From NCBI RefSeq assembly GCF_022695595.1, contig NZ_CP074380.1:186001-250000 (forward strand): a stretch of 64,000 nucleotides of DNA, written 5' to 3'. Below the pieces are notes generated by a model, which had not been told where the DNA came from, did no database searches, and saw only the letters and a list, made by a program, of their open reading frames with translations. Of this stretch, positions 1 to 8,765 are shown in pieces (positions within the stretch are counted from its first letter, which is position 1; each line of letters begins with the position of its first letter). A program made the translations under genes and the position numbers. Origin of the DNA: Streptomyces sp. MST-110588. GTDB taxonomy: Bacteria; Actinomycetota; Actinomycetes; Streptomycetales; Streptomycetaceae.

Positions 1-832
1 GCTACGCGGTCGCCGCGACGATGCTCTGCCTGATGTTCTTCACCCTCGTGGGAGCGACCTTCCTCCTCACCTTCTACTTGCAGGGCCTGAAGGCCATGTC
101 CCCTCTGGCCGCCGGGCGGACCCTGCTGGCCGGCGGGCTCGCGGTCGCCGTCGGCGGGCTCGTCTCCGCCGTCCTCGCCCGCCGGACGCGGGCCAGGACG
201 GTGATGGCCGTAGGCATGCTGCTCAACGTGTGCGCCTTCGTCGTCCTGGCCGGGACCACCGCCGGTTCGTCGCTGAGCCGCCTGTACGTGTTCCTGAGCC
301 TGATCGGGCTCGGTGTCGGGCTGGCCGGCGGGCCTGCCACCAGCCTGATCATGCGGGCGGTCCCACAGCGGCGGGCGGGCATCGGAGCGGGGGTGAACGA
401 CGCCGTACGCAGTGTGGGCAGCACCTCCGGCGTAGCGGTCGTCGGGTCGGTCTTCAACACCGTCTACTCCTCCCGGATCGCCCGGTCCCCCGGCGCTCCG
501 GTGCCCGCGGGCGCCCGGGACCACCTTCTCGGCGCGCTGGCGCAGGCCGAACGGCTCGTGTCCCGGGCGTCCACGGGCCGGGGGCGGCTGCAGCCGTCCG
601 AGCGCCTGCGGCTCCTGGGGGCGGCCCGGCATCTGGCCGAGGACGCCGCGCAGGCGTTCACCGCCGCGCTGCGCACGACGTCCTGGCTGTCGGCCGGTAT
701 CTGCTGCGCGGGGTGTGCCTGGTACTCGGCGCGCTGCCCCGCGGCCGGTCGGCGGCATCACCACCGGCGCCACCGACCCCGCCACAGGCAGCGGCCCCGG
801 TGCCCGCCGAGCAGCCGGACGGGGTGAGGTGA
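1..832 (+). CDS. DHA2-type MFS exporter, C-terminal part, frameshifted near the end
   Basis: The frame is open at the left edge, so the 5' end lies outside the window. The translation shows repeated hydrophobic helices and the phrases typical of 14-TM drug:proton antiporters (EmrB/QacA type), such as GLGVGLAGGPATSLIMRAVP and RRAGIGAGVNDAVRSVG. About base 700 the frame that carries the last helix changes: frame 3 becomes arginine/histidine-rich, while frame 2 continues as YLLRGVCLVLGALPRG and stops at 830-832. A one-base indel near 700-712 explains this. The stop overlaps the ATG of the next gene (TGATG), implying translational coupling. The substrate cannot be told from sequence. Confidence 0.8.
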   Translation, partial: LRGRRDDALPDVLHPRGSDLPPHLLLAGPEGHVPSGRRADPAGRRARGRRRRARLRRPRPPDAGQDGDGRRHAAQRVRLRRPGRDHRRFVAEPPVRVPEPDRARCRAGRRACHQPDHAGGPTAAGGHRSGGERRRTQCGQHLRRSGRRVGLQHRLLLPDRPVPRRSGARGRPGPPSRRAGAGRTARVPGVHGPGAAAAVRAPAAPGGGPASGRGRRAGVHRRAAHDVLAVGRYLLRGVCLVLGALPRGRSAASPPAPPTPPQAAAPVPAEQPDGVR

Positions 833-1851
833 TGCGCGGCACGCTCATCGTCAACCCGGCGTCGACCGGGGCCGGCGACGCGGTCCTTCGTGCCGTCCTG
901 GCCGAACTCACTCCCGTGGTGCGCCTGGACGTCGCCGTCACCGCGTGCCCCGGTCACGCCTTTCATCTGGCCCGGGCGGCGCGGCGGGACGGCGTACGGC
1001 TGGTCGCGGTGCTCGGCGGGGACGGCACCGTCAACGAGGCCGTCAACGGCCTGCTGGCCGACGGATGGGACGCGGGGCCACACCACCGGCCGGCCGTGCC
1101 CGCACTGGGCATCCTCCCGGCCGGAGGGCTCAACGTGGCCGCCCGCGCGCTGGGACTGGGGCGGCATGCGGTGCCGGCCGCCCGACGGCTGGCCGAGGCG
1201 GTCGGCCAGGGGCGGCGGACGGTCGTCAATCTGGGAAAGGCGGACCACCGCTATTTCCTCACGGCCGCCGGAGTGGGCTTCGGCGCGGAGCTGATGGCAC
1301 TCGTCCAACAAGGCCGGCAAGAAAACCGATGCCCACCGGGCCGACGGCAATCAAGGTGGCGGCAACGAGGCCGGGGCGGTGGCCGGTCCGGCGCGTGGAG
1401 CCGCTATCTGATGCCCGCGGCACGGCACTTCCTCTCCGGTACCGACCGCAGGGTTCCCGCCCTGTCGGTGGCCCTTCCGCAGGAGGAACCGCAGCAGCGG
1501 GCCGAGCGGACGGAGGGGGTCTTCGCGTTGCTGGTGGCCAACACCTCTCCGTACGCGTACATGGGGCGTTGGCCGCTGGCCCCGTGCCCCGCCGCGTCCT
1601 TCCAGGACGACCTGGAAGCACTGGCGTTCACGGACCTTTCCACCCACCGTTGCGCGGCTCTCCTGGCCCGGATGCTGCTGCGGCCCCGGCACGAGCACAA
1701 CGGCAGACCGGTACGGCGTTTCGCCGGCCGGCAGAGCCTGTCGGTCACCGTGACCCGGCCGGTGGCCGTCCATGTGGACGGCGAAGTCCTCACACCACGG
1801 CGGGAGGTGCGGTTCTCCTCGACCCGCGGAGCATTGGCCGTCGCCCTGTGA
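832..1851 (+). CDS. Diacylglycerol kinase / sphingosine-kinase-like lipid kinase
   Basis: 339 aa. The N-terminal half carries the DAGK catalytic signature: a start like GTLIVNPAS, then GGDGTVNEAVNGLL around residues 63-76, then GILPAGGLNVAARALG. The C-terminal half has VANTSPYAYMGRWPLAPCP and VHVDGEVL, both typical of bacterial YegS/BmrU-type lipid kinases, which phosphorylate lipid hydroxyl groups using ATP. A short Arg/Gly-rich stretch (about residues 163-185) replaces the usual loop. The ATG overlaps the stop of the upstream exporter, so the two are probably co-transcribed and coupled. The ORF can be extended upstream, but that extension overlaps the exporter and looks non-coding. The position next to an isoprenoid synthase suggests a lipid or terpenoid substrate (inference). 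Confidence 0.85.
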   Translation: MRGTLIVNPASTGAGDAVLRAVLAELTPVVRLDVAVTACPGHAFHLARAARRDGVRLVAVLGGDGTVNEAVNGLLADGWDAGPHHRPAVPALGILPAGGLNVAARALGLGRHAVPAARRLAEAVGQGRRTVVNLGKADHRYFLTAAGVGFGAELMALVQQGRQENRCPPGRRQSRWRQRGRGGGRSGAWSRYLMPAARHFLSGTDRRVPALSVALPQEEPQQRAERTEGVFALLVANTSPYAYMGRWPLAPCPAASFQDDLEALAFTDLSTHRCAALLARMLLRPRHEHNGRPVRRFAGRQSLSVTVTRPVAVHVDGEVLTPRREVRFSSTRGALAVAL

Positions 1852-1923
1852 CAGACCTTCCCTCCCCTTCCCTCCCCTTCTCCCACCTTCCACCGCCGCC
1901 GAACGCCTGCTTGAGAAAAGGAC

Positions 1924-3183
1924 ATGGTGAGGAAAATTCCTGAGCACTACTCGCCGGTGAACTCCGGTACCGGTACGAGCGACGCGCCGGGCTCTCGCGC
2001 GCGAGGACGGATGCACTCCGGGCGGCCGGGTAGCCGGCAGCAGGGCGTGGAGCTTCCTGGGGCGCTGCGCAGGGACATGCGCCGGTTCGCCGCGCAGCTC
2101 AGCGCGCATATCAACGCCCTCTACCCGGACACCAACGCCCTGAACCTCGATGTCACCCGCGAGTTGCTCGGGCTGTCACCGGACCAGGAACTCCCGCCCG
2201 CGCTCGCGGGGCACGTCCAGGACCGTGTCCACCGGACGCTGGTGCGGCCGGTGCGCCACCTCGTGGACGCCGGCGGCCAGCGCTGGCGGCCCTATCTGCT
2301 GGCGAAGATCATTCACGTGCTCGGGGGCGACAGTGTCTTCTACACGCCTCTCCTGGCAGCCGGTGAACTCATGCACACCGGCTCGCTGATCATCGACGAC
2401 GTCCAGGACGAGGCACCCGTACGACGGGGCAGAGCCGCTGCCCACACCGTCTACGGCACGCCCACCGCACTCAACGCCGGCACCGCCGCCTTCTTCGCGT
2501 TCGACCGGGCGCTGCGCCGGGTTGTGCCGGACGACGTGGTGCTGCGCTGCGCCGTACAGGACGCGTACCTGTCGGCGCTGCGGGCCGCGCACGCCGGTCA
2601 GGCCCTGGACATCCTCGGCCTGCGCGAGGAGATGGACACGGCCGTGGCCACCGGGAACGCCGGTCCCCTCCTGGACCAGGTGCGGCTCACCCACCGGCTG
2701 AAGTCCGGGGCCCCGGTCCGGGCGGCCTTCCACGTCGGCGCCCTGCTCGTGGGCTCCTCCGCCGAACTGTCCGGGGCGCTGCAACGATTCGGCGAGGCCG
2801 TGGGCACCGCGTATCAGATCACCGACGACGTACTGGATCTGCGCGGTGTGGTCCGGGCCGGCGCCCCGACGAAGTCCGTCGCCGAGGACCTGCGCAACGG
2901 AAAGGTCACCATGCCGCTGGCCCACGCGGTGGCGTTGCTGCCGCGCCGGGACGTCGAGGCCGTCTGGCACCTCGTCCGGGACGGGCACCTGAGCGAGGAC
3001 GGCGTCCGGGAGGCGATCGGTGCGCTGGAGACCTGTGGCGCCGTCGACGCATGTGTCGACGAGGCGGAGCGGATGCTGCTGGCGGCCTGGGAACAGGTGA
3101 AGCCACTGCTGCCGGGCACCCGGCAGAGCTGCTTCATCCACGCGCTGGCCCGCCATACGGTGCGGCGGGTGCGCGTGGCCTGA
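1924..3183 (+). CDS. Polyprenyl diphosphate synthase (isoprenyl chain elongation)
   Basis: 419 aa, trans-isoprenyl diphosphate synthase family (farnesyl/geranylgeranyl type). The first aspartate-rich motif is IIDDVQDEAPVRRG (DDxxD, about residue 158) and the second is ITDDVLDLRG (about residue 300). NGKVTMPLAHA after the second motif is also family-typical. The N-terminal 55 or so residues are low-complexity and look dispensable. The ATG at 1924 follows an AAAGGA ribosome-binding site. The gene lies 72 bp after the lipid kinase on the same strand. It should condense IPP with allylic diphosphates; product chain length cannot be fixed from sequence. Next to an MpaB-like oxygenase and an aldehyde dehydrogenase, it suggests a small isoprenoid-modifying pathway (inference). 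Confidence 0.9.
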   Translation: MVRKIPEHYSPVNSGTGTSDAPGSRARGRMHSGRPGSRQQGVELPGALRRDMRRFAAQLSAHINALYPDTNALNLDVTRELLGLSPDQELPPALAGHVQDRVHRTLVRPVRHLVDAGGQRWRPYLLAKIIHVLGGDSVFYTPLLAAGELMHTGSLIIDDVQDEAPVRRGRAAAHTVYGTPTALNAGTAAFFAFDRALRRVVPDDVVLRCAVQDAYLSALRAAHAGQALDILGLREEMDTAVATGNAGPLLDQVRLTHRLKSGAPVRAAFHVGALLVGSSAELSGALQRFGEAVGTAYQITDDVLDLRGVVRAGAPTKSVAEDLRNGKVTMPLAHAVALLPRRDVEAVWHLVRDGHLSEDGVREAIGALETCGAVDACVDEAERMLLAAWEQVKPLLPGTRQSCFIHALARHTVRRVRVA

Positions 3184-3320
3184 ACCGGACCAGCGGCGAT
3201 GGCAGCGGTGGTGAGGGCGAGGGTGATGACGGTGGTGGCCGTACCGTCGCCGGGACGAGCCGTGGGCGGGCGGTCGTCAGCGGTTCCGGCGCCACCGAGG
3301 GTCTACCGGGGAAGGCTCGC

Positions 3321-4171
3321 TCACCCGAAGTCCGCGATGCCGTAGTCGCCTTGGGTGCCGGGGTAGCTGCGTACCTTCGGCGGGTCGTCGTAGTACGAGC
3401 GGCGGCGGGCCGGCCCCAGGCGCTGCACCCGGGCCCGGGCCCGGAGCGTCCCCCGGACGAGGTACGGCAGCAGCCGCGGCTCGCGGTACCCGAAAGCCGT
3501 ACGCAGCGGCGGATCCATGAGGCCGACGACAACCCGGCGCACCACCGGCCGCACCGGCGCCGGGAACCACCGGCCGACCACACCGAGGGCCTGGTCGGCC
3601 ACCCTGCGACCACTGGGCGCGGTGGCGAACCGGGACCGTTCGTATTCCCTGTTGAATTCTTCGAACTGCGTGTAGTCGGAGGGAATTCCCTGGATGTTCA
3701 TCCGCTCTCCGACATTGCGGTAGAACCAGAAGGCGGCCAGCTTCTCCTGTTCCAGCAGCGGGCGCCAACCGTAGGCGTCGATCCATCTGATCGGTTCATG
3801 GACGAATGCCGAGAGCGTATACAGCATGTCCTCGTTGCTGATGGCGTACCAGCGGTGTGCCCTGTTGATCGTCCGCAGTGCGGTCCTCCCTCCGGGGAGT
3901 CGTATCCGTACTTGACCAGAGCCGCCATGAGAACGAGCGTGTCGTCATACCGGCGTTGTCCGGCCCGCGCGAACTGGCATGTGGCGTCCAGCAGTCCGCC
4001 GATCCCGGGGACGGCGAAGGTCCGGATCAGTGCCGATTCCAGGGCCCGCTGATAGTCCCAGGGGAATTCCAGGCCCGAACTGATGCGGTAGATCTCCAGG
4101 TGGTCACGCATCCCGTCGAGCGTCACGATCCGCCGCGCGTTCCCGTAACGGTCCGCGAATACCCGCACCAT
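3321..4171 (-). pseudogene. MpaB / DUF2236 family oxygenase, frameshifted
   Basis: Two minus-strand frames join into one about 283-aa protein. The first (start ATG 4171, MVRVFADRYGNARRIVTLDG...) leaves frame near 3885-3890. The second continues as ALRTINRAHRWYAISNED and YTLSAFVHEPIRWIDAYGW, ending at 3321. This is the pattern of the DUF2236/MpaB-like oxygenase-catalytic family, related to the mycophenolic acid enzyme MpaB and to latex-clearing rubber oxygenases, which cleave or oxidise isoprenoid chains. The break is in a GGGAGGA-like run. The ATG has a GGGGAGA ribosome-binding site. The gene is convergent with the prenyl synthase and divergent from the aldehyde dehydrogenase. A sequencing indel and true inactivation are both possible. 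Confidence 0.75.
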
Positions 4172-4273
4172 GTGAACATCTCCCCATCACGCTCACGAGT
4201 TCTTCGGCCGCGCACGGCCTGGGACCTTGGCCCCGACCTCGATCCCGACTTCCGCTGAATCCTAGTAGGATCC
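4172..4273. promoter_or_regulatory. Divergent promoter region with a palindrome at the ALDH start
   Basis: This 102-bp spacer separates the start of the MpaB-like gene (minus) from the aldehyde dehydrogenase (plus). At 4259-4271 lies a perfect 13-nt palindrome, ATCCTAGTAGGAT. It overlaps the AGGA ribosome-binding site of the GTG start at 4274. That is the place for a repressor operator or an RNA-level control element. No cognate regulator is encoded next to it. Confidence 0.45.
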
Positions 4274-5970
4274 GTGAACTTTCCTTTCCGATCGAATGAC
4301 GAATACACCGACGGCATGGCAGCAGGCCGCGAAACCACATCGCCCCCGGCGGCAGACCCCACCGCTACGCCAACCCGCGCGATCCCCCTGGCCGGCCGCA
4401 CCGGACTTCCCCTGGGACGGGCCGTGGTCGACACCGGCACGGACACTCATAGCGGTGCCGGCACAGGTACGGGCACAGGATCCGGCGCCGCCGGGTACAC
4501 CCTCAGCATCGCGCCGTTCACCGGCGCACCGCTGGGCCGTGTGCCGCACTGCGGGCCACGCGACCTGGACCGTGTCTTCTCCCGCGCCCGTACGGTCCAG
4601 CGCGCCTGGGCGGAGACCGGCGTACGCGGCCGGGCCGCCGTCCTGCTCCGCTTCCACGACCTGCTGCTGCGCCACCGGGACGACCTGCTCGACCTGATCC
4701 AGTACGAAGCGGGCAAGGCGCGCGCCCACGCCTTGGAAGAGGTGATCGACTGCGCCCTGACCACCCGCCATTACGCGCGCCGCGCCCCCGCCCTGCTGCG
4801 CCCACGGCGCCGCCGCGGAGCCCTGCCCCTGCTCACACATGTGGTGGAACACCGCCGCCCCCGTGGGGTCGTCGGCGTTCTGGCTCCATGGAACTACCCG
4901 CTCACCTTCGCCGTCTGCGACACCGTGCCCGCGCTGCTCGCCGGTAACGCGGTGGTGTGCAAACCCGACGTCCAAGGGGCGTTCACCGCACTGCGGGTAC
5001 GGGACCTGCTGCACGAGGCGGGACTGCCGCACGGTCTGCACCAGGTCGTCACGGGTCCGGGCGATGAGGTCGGCCCGGCCGTGGTCGCCCGCAGCGATCA
5101 TGTGACGTTCACCGGCTCCACCACGACGGGCCGCAGCGTCGCCGCCCTGGCCGGGGAACACCTCATCGACTGCACCCTCGAACTCGGCGGCAAGAACGCC
5201 TTCATCGTGCTGGACGACGCCGACCTGGACACCGCCGTACGCGGTGCGGTGCGGGCCTGCTTCACCGGTGCCGGTCAACTGTGCATGTCGGCCGAGCGGG
5301 TGCTCGTCCACGCCGATCGCAGTGCGGACTTCCTGCGGGCCTTCGCCGCCGCCACCCGCGCGCTGCGCCTGGGCGCCGCCTTCGACTACCGGGCCGACAT
5401 CGGCTCGCTGGCCTCCGCGGCCCGGCTGCGTACCGTGGACGAACACGTCCGGGACGCGACCGGCAAAGGTGCTTCACTGGTAACGGGCGGGCGTCCCCGG
5501 CCGGACGTGGGGCCCTTCTTCTACGAGCCCACGATCCTCACCGGGGTCACCGACGCGATGAGCATGTACGGCCAGGAGGTCTTCGGGCCGGTGGCGGCCG
5601 TCGCCTCGTTCCGGGATGAACAGGACGCCGTGGAGCAGGCCAACGCCGGCCGCTTCGGACTCAACGCCAGTATCTGGACCTCCCGTCCCGCCGCGCACGG
5701 GCCCTGGCCGCCCGCATCCGGGCCGGTACGGTGAATGTGAACGAACCGTACGCAGCGGCGTACGCCTCCGTCGACGCCCCCATGGGCGGGATGAAGGACT
5801 CGGGCGTCGGCCGCCGGCATGGCCGGGACGGCCTGCTGAGCTACACCGAAGCGCAGACCGTCGCCACCCAGCGCCTGCTGCCCCTGACACCGCCGGACAC
5901 CCTGTCCGGACAGTCCTATGCCACTTTCGTCACACGTCTGCTGCTGCTCGCCAAGCATCTGCGTGCATGA
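4274..5970 (+). CDS. Aldehyde dehydrogenase, frameshifted near the C-terminus
   Basis: NAD(P)-dependent aldehyde dehydrogenase superfamily, most like succinate-semialdehyde-type enzymes. Visible landmarks: APWNYPLTFAVCDTVPALLAG (substrate/cofactor channel), FTGSTTTGR, LELGGKNAFIVLDDAD with the general-base Glu, and FTGAGQLCMSAERV with the catalytic Cys. After NASIWTSR (about 5680) the frame turns nonsensical, while frame 1 continues as ARALAARIRAGTVNVNEP and PMGGMKDSGVGRRHG to a stop at 5968-5970. One missing base near 5687 restores a single protein of about 565 aa. The first 70 or so residues include a Gly/Thr-rich insertion (GAGTGTGTGSG). The GTG start has an AGGA site five bases upstream. 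It may oxidise the aldehyde made by the divergent MpaB-like oxygenase (inference). Confidence 0.85.
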
Positions 5971-6028
5971 AATCTCAACGGGGCGAACCATGACGACCGG
6001 GCGGATGCCGCCCCTCCCGGACACCGGC

Positions 6029-6232
6029 TCAGTGGGTGGCGAGCCAGGCGATTCCGGCACCGGTCAGGACGAGGGGTACGGCCCATGAGGCCACGGCGAC
6101 CCGGCGGAGGAGATATCCGGCGACAAAGGCCGTGCCGAGAACGGCGACCGTTCCCACCGTCCCCGGCAGCAGACCGTGGCTGTAGCCGAAGTCGTCGGCA
6201 TAACGCAGCCACCTGAGCCATCCGAATGTCAT
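6029..6232 (-). CDS. Small two-helix membrane protein, unknown function
   Basis: 67 aa from the ATG at 6232, preferred over the upstream GTG at 6253 because GGGGAGG sits just ahead of it. The start is MTFGWLRWLRYADDFGYSHG, followed by two hydrophobic segments (VGTVAVLGTAFVAGYLL and SWAVPLVLTGAGIAWLA). No known family was recognised. It is convergent with the aldehyde dehydrogenase. The composition and ribosome-binding site support a real gene, but the size keeps confidence moderate. Confidence 0.5.
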   Translation of the reverse strand: MTFGWLRWLRYADDFGYSHGLLPGTVGTVAVLGTAFVAGYLLRRVAVASWAVPLVLTGAGIAWLATH

Positions 6233-6407
6233 TCTCACCCTCCCCTGACGCACCGATCACCGCTCCGCCGGCACGTCACAGCGGCGAAACACGGCGGAAC
6301 GCGGCGGAACACAGCGGTGCGCAGGGGCGATGCAGCGGGGATCAACGTAACAAGTGGCAGCGCCCGGTTGACGAGCGGGGGACGCCTGCCCTGATGACCG
6401 GAGGTGG

Positions 6408-7451
6408 TCAGCCGCCGCGGTAGTGGTCGGCAACCGCGGCGAAGGCGGCCTTGGGCTCCCAGGGCAGGTCGGGGTAGGTGTCGCCGTGGCGGTCTTCGAG
6501 GACCTTGACGACACCGAGGCTGGCGAGGTCAAGATCGTCGCGGGCATCGCCGTCAGGGCGGTGGGGCAGGTTGTGGACCGCGAAGAGGAACACGAAGGCG
6601 CTGTCGACACCCTCGCTGTCGAAAATCTCCAGCAGCTCACGCACGTACGCCGCTTGGCCGGCCTCGTCCCGCTCGTACTTCCCGGACAGCCGGAGCGGCG
6701 CGCCGGTGGCTTCGTCGTATTCGAGAATTCCCATGCTGCGCGGTGCCATGTCACCCGCGCCGCGCCAGGTGGCGGTCCCGAAGCCGGTGATGGCGACCGG
6801 TTTGGGCTGTGCGGCTTCGGGCTGTGCGACCAGGCTGCGTACGCCCTCCCGGAATCGGTCGGCCACCTCCGCGGACCGAATGAGTTCGTACGTCATGAAG
6901 TCGAACACATCCCAGTCGACGCCTTCGAACTGTATGACGGCGTACGTGACTTTGCCGTGGAAGCGCTCGCGGACCATCGGCACGGCTTCGCGGAAGAAGG
7001 CGTTGAGGCGGGCGGCGACCGCGGCGAATTTCTCGGGCCGACGGGCCGGGTCGCCCAGCAGCCGGCCGAGTCGCTCCTCGGTGCTGTCGCCTTCGAGGAA
7101 CCCCTGGTTCATGACGCTCAGTTCGACGCCCGCAACGAACACGACCTCGGCTCCCCGCGTCCGGAGTCGCTCGGCCCGCGCCGCACAGTCGGCTAACAGG
7201 GTGAGGATCTCATCGGTGGTCAGCTCCAACGGGTAGGGCGAGAACCAGACCTCCAGTCCCAGGTCGGCGGCGCAGCGGGCGGCGAACTCCAGGCGCTCCG
7301 GGTCACCGCCGGTGATGTGGACGGCGTTGCAGTGGAGGTCGTCGCGGATGACGGCCAGCTCCCTTGTGACCAGGTCCGGATCGAAGCGCTCCCGGGAGTT
7401 GGTGCCCTTGCGGAGGAAGCCGGTGTCGTAGCAGATGCCTTTGGCGCGCAT
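6408..7451 (-). CDS. Conserved actinobacterial TIM-barrel-like protein of unknown function
   Basis: 347 aa from ATG 7451 (MRAKGICYDTGFLRKGTNSR), with AGGAAGG and AGAGG upstream. An upstream extension in frame is arginine-rich and looks non-coding. The sequence reads like a glycosidase-type barrel: NAVHITGGDPERLEFAARCA, EVWFSPYPLELTTDEIL, EVVFVAGVELSVMNQGF, KVTYAVIQFEGVDWDVFDFM, ITGFGTATWRGAGD and DSAFVFLFAVHNLPHRPD. I recall close relatives in Streptomyces labelled loosely as abortive-infection proteins. Nothing in the sequence proves a phage role. The regular beta-strand/helix pattern and the conserved acidic residues suggest an enzyme. The function should be left open. Confidence 0.75.
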   Translation of the reverse strand: MRAKGICYDTGFLRKGTNSRERFDPDLVTRELAVIRDDLHCNAVHITGGDPERLEFAARCAADLGLEVWFSPYPLELTTDEILTLLADCAARAERLRTRGAEVVFVAGVELSVMNQGFLEGDSTEERLGRLLGDPARRPEKFAAVAARLNAFFREAVPMVRERFHGKVTYAVIQFEGVDWDVFDFMTYELIRSAEVADRFREGVRSLVAQPEAAQPKPVAITGFGTATWRGAGDMAPRSMGILEYDEATGAPLRLSGKYERDEAGQAAYVRELLEIFDSEGVDSAFVFLFAVHNLPHRPDGDARDDLDLASLGVVKVLEDRHGDTYPDLPWEPKAAFAAVADHYRGG

Positions 7452-7625
7452 ACCTCTGACCTTCCTGTCGGGGCTTGCGGGTTCCCGGAGCACTGCACCG
7501 GACCACGCAATCCCGCTGCTCGCGTGCTGATCCGGTTCCGAGGCTGCCGTGCCGCAGGCCCGTTCTCCAGGCCGGACCACGGGCGCACGGGTGTGCGATA
7601 CGGGCGCGTCGGCGCACCACGGTCA

Positions 7626-7670
7626 GGCACTCATATGGCGCGTCGGTTCACGCTGCTCCATATGAGTGCC
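7626..7670. repeat. 13-bp perfect inverted repeat between two minus-strand genes
   Basis: The arms GGCACTCATATGG (7626-7638) and CCATATGAGTGCC (7658-7670) are exact reverse complements separated by 19 nt. The element lies just downstream of the NmrA-like gene end and about 175 bp upstream of the TIM-barrel gene start. It has no T-run and the arms are unusually AT-rich for this genome. An operator or a factor-dependent terminator are both possible. Confidence 0.6.
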
Positions 7671-7679
7671 GGGACGGTT

Positions 7680-8554
7680 TTACGGCAAGGTGGCGGCGGG
7701 TGCGAGCTGGTCGGCCGCGAAGTCCTCCGCCGAGCGCGGCGGGCGGCCGAGCACACGCCGGACGCCGTCCCCAGCCCTGCGACGCCTTCCCGGCGGTAGT
7801 TGGTGTACAGGTCGCGCAGACCGTCGACGACCGGCGCGGGGACCCCGCGCCGTGCCAGGTCCTCGCGCCAGGCGTCGTCCAACGGGACGTCGACGTACCG
7901 TACCCGCCTGCCCAGGGCCGCGCCGAAGCGTATGGCGAGTTCCGGCAGGGTCAGCGCGTGCGGGCCGCTGATCTCGATGTCGCCGCCGACCGGACGGTCC
8001 GCGAGGAGTTCGGCGAGCGCGACCTCCGCGATGTCCCGTACGTCCACATACCCCCGGGCACCGGCGGGCCCTGCGGGATCGGCCAGCGTACCGCCGGCGA
8101 TCGCCGCCGCGGCCGTGAGGAAGTTCTGCAGGAAGCGGTCGGGCCGCAGAACGGTCAGTTCGGGAACACCGGCCCCACGCAGTCGCCCGGCGATGACGTC
8201 GTGGTTGCCGGTGACGGCATCCGGTACGGTCCCGGCGCCCGTGAACGCCCGGGCACCGAGCTTGACGATCCGTCGCACGCCCGCCTCCAGGGCCGCCAGG
8301 CCAAGGCCCGTCTCGACGGCGATCTGGTCCACGCTGAAGGGGTGCGCCAGGTAAAGCCGTTCAACTCCCGCCACCGCGCGGCGCACGTCGTCCGCGTCTG
8401 CGGCGTCCCCGCGGAACACCTCACCGCGCACCTCGCCCAGCGCCCGCGCACCGGCTTCGGAGCGGACGAGGAAGCGTACGTCCTCACGGCCGCGCAGTGC
8501 CTCGGTCAGATGGCGCCCGACCCCGCCGTTCGGCGTGGTGATCAAGATTGTCAT
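7680..8554 (-). CDS. NmrA/SDR-type NAD(P)-binding protein, frameshifted near the end
   Basis: About 290 aa from ATG 8554 (MTILITTPNGGVGRHLTEAL). It shows an atypical SDR Rossmann motif (NGGVGRHL), then LRPDRFLQNFL and GYVDVRDIAEVALAELL, characteristic of NmrA-like or NAD(P)H:quinone-oxidoreductase-like proteins. Near 7785 the frame changes: the continuing original frame is arginine-rich, while the shifted frame gives GVRRVLGRPPRSAEDFAADQ and stops at 7680-7682. That tail (R-x-L-G-R-P-P-R-S-x-E-DF) is family-typical. It probably senses or reduces with NADPH; the substrate is unknown. Confidence 0.8.
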
Positions 8555-8765
8555 CCGTTCTCTCCCGCTCCACGTACCCTCAAGATCGTTTCGCTTGGGC
8601 AACGGCGTCCGGCCAAGGCGCATTCCCGGTCGGCCGCGGGGGTGCGTGGGGGACTGTCCGATCGGCCGGGGAGGTGCGCGGGGCAACTGCCCGTATCACA
8701 GCGGGCGGATCAGCGAAGTGCCCCACCCATAAGGCACCGTGCCTCCTTCGCCCTCCCCCTCTCCC

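Noticed and set aside
6408..7451. Phage-defence (abortive infection) system
   Set aside because: Only a recalled database-style label suggests it. There is no partner gene, toxin motif or defence neighbourhood, so it is reported as a protein of unknown function.
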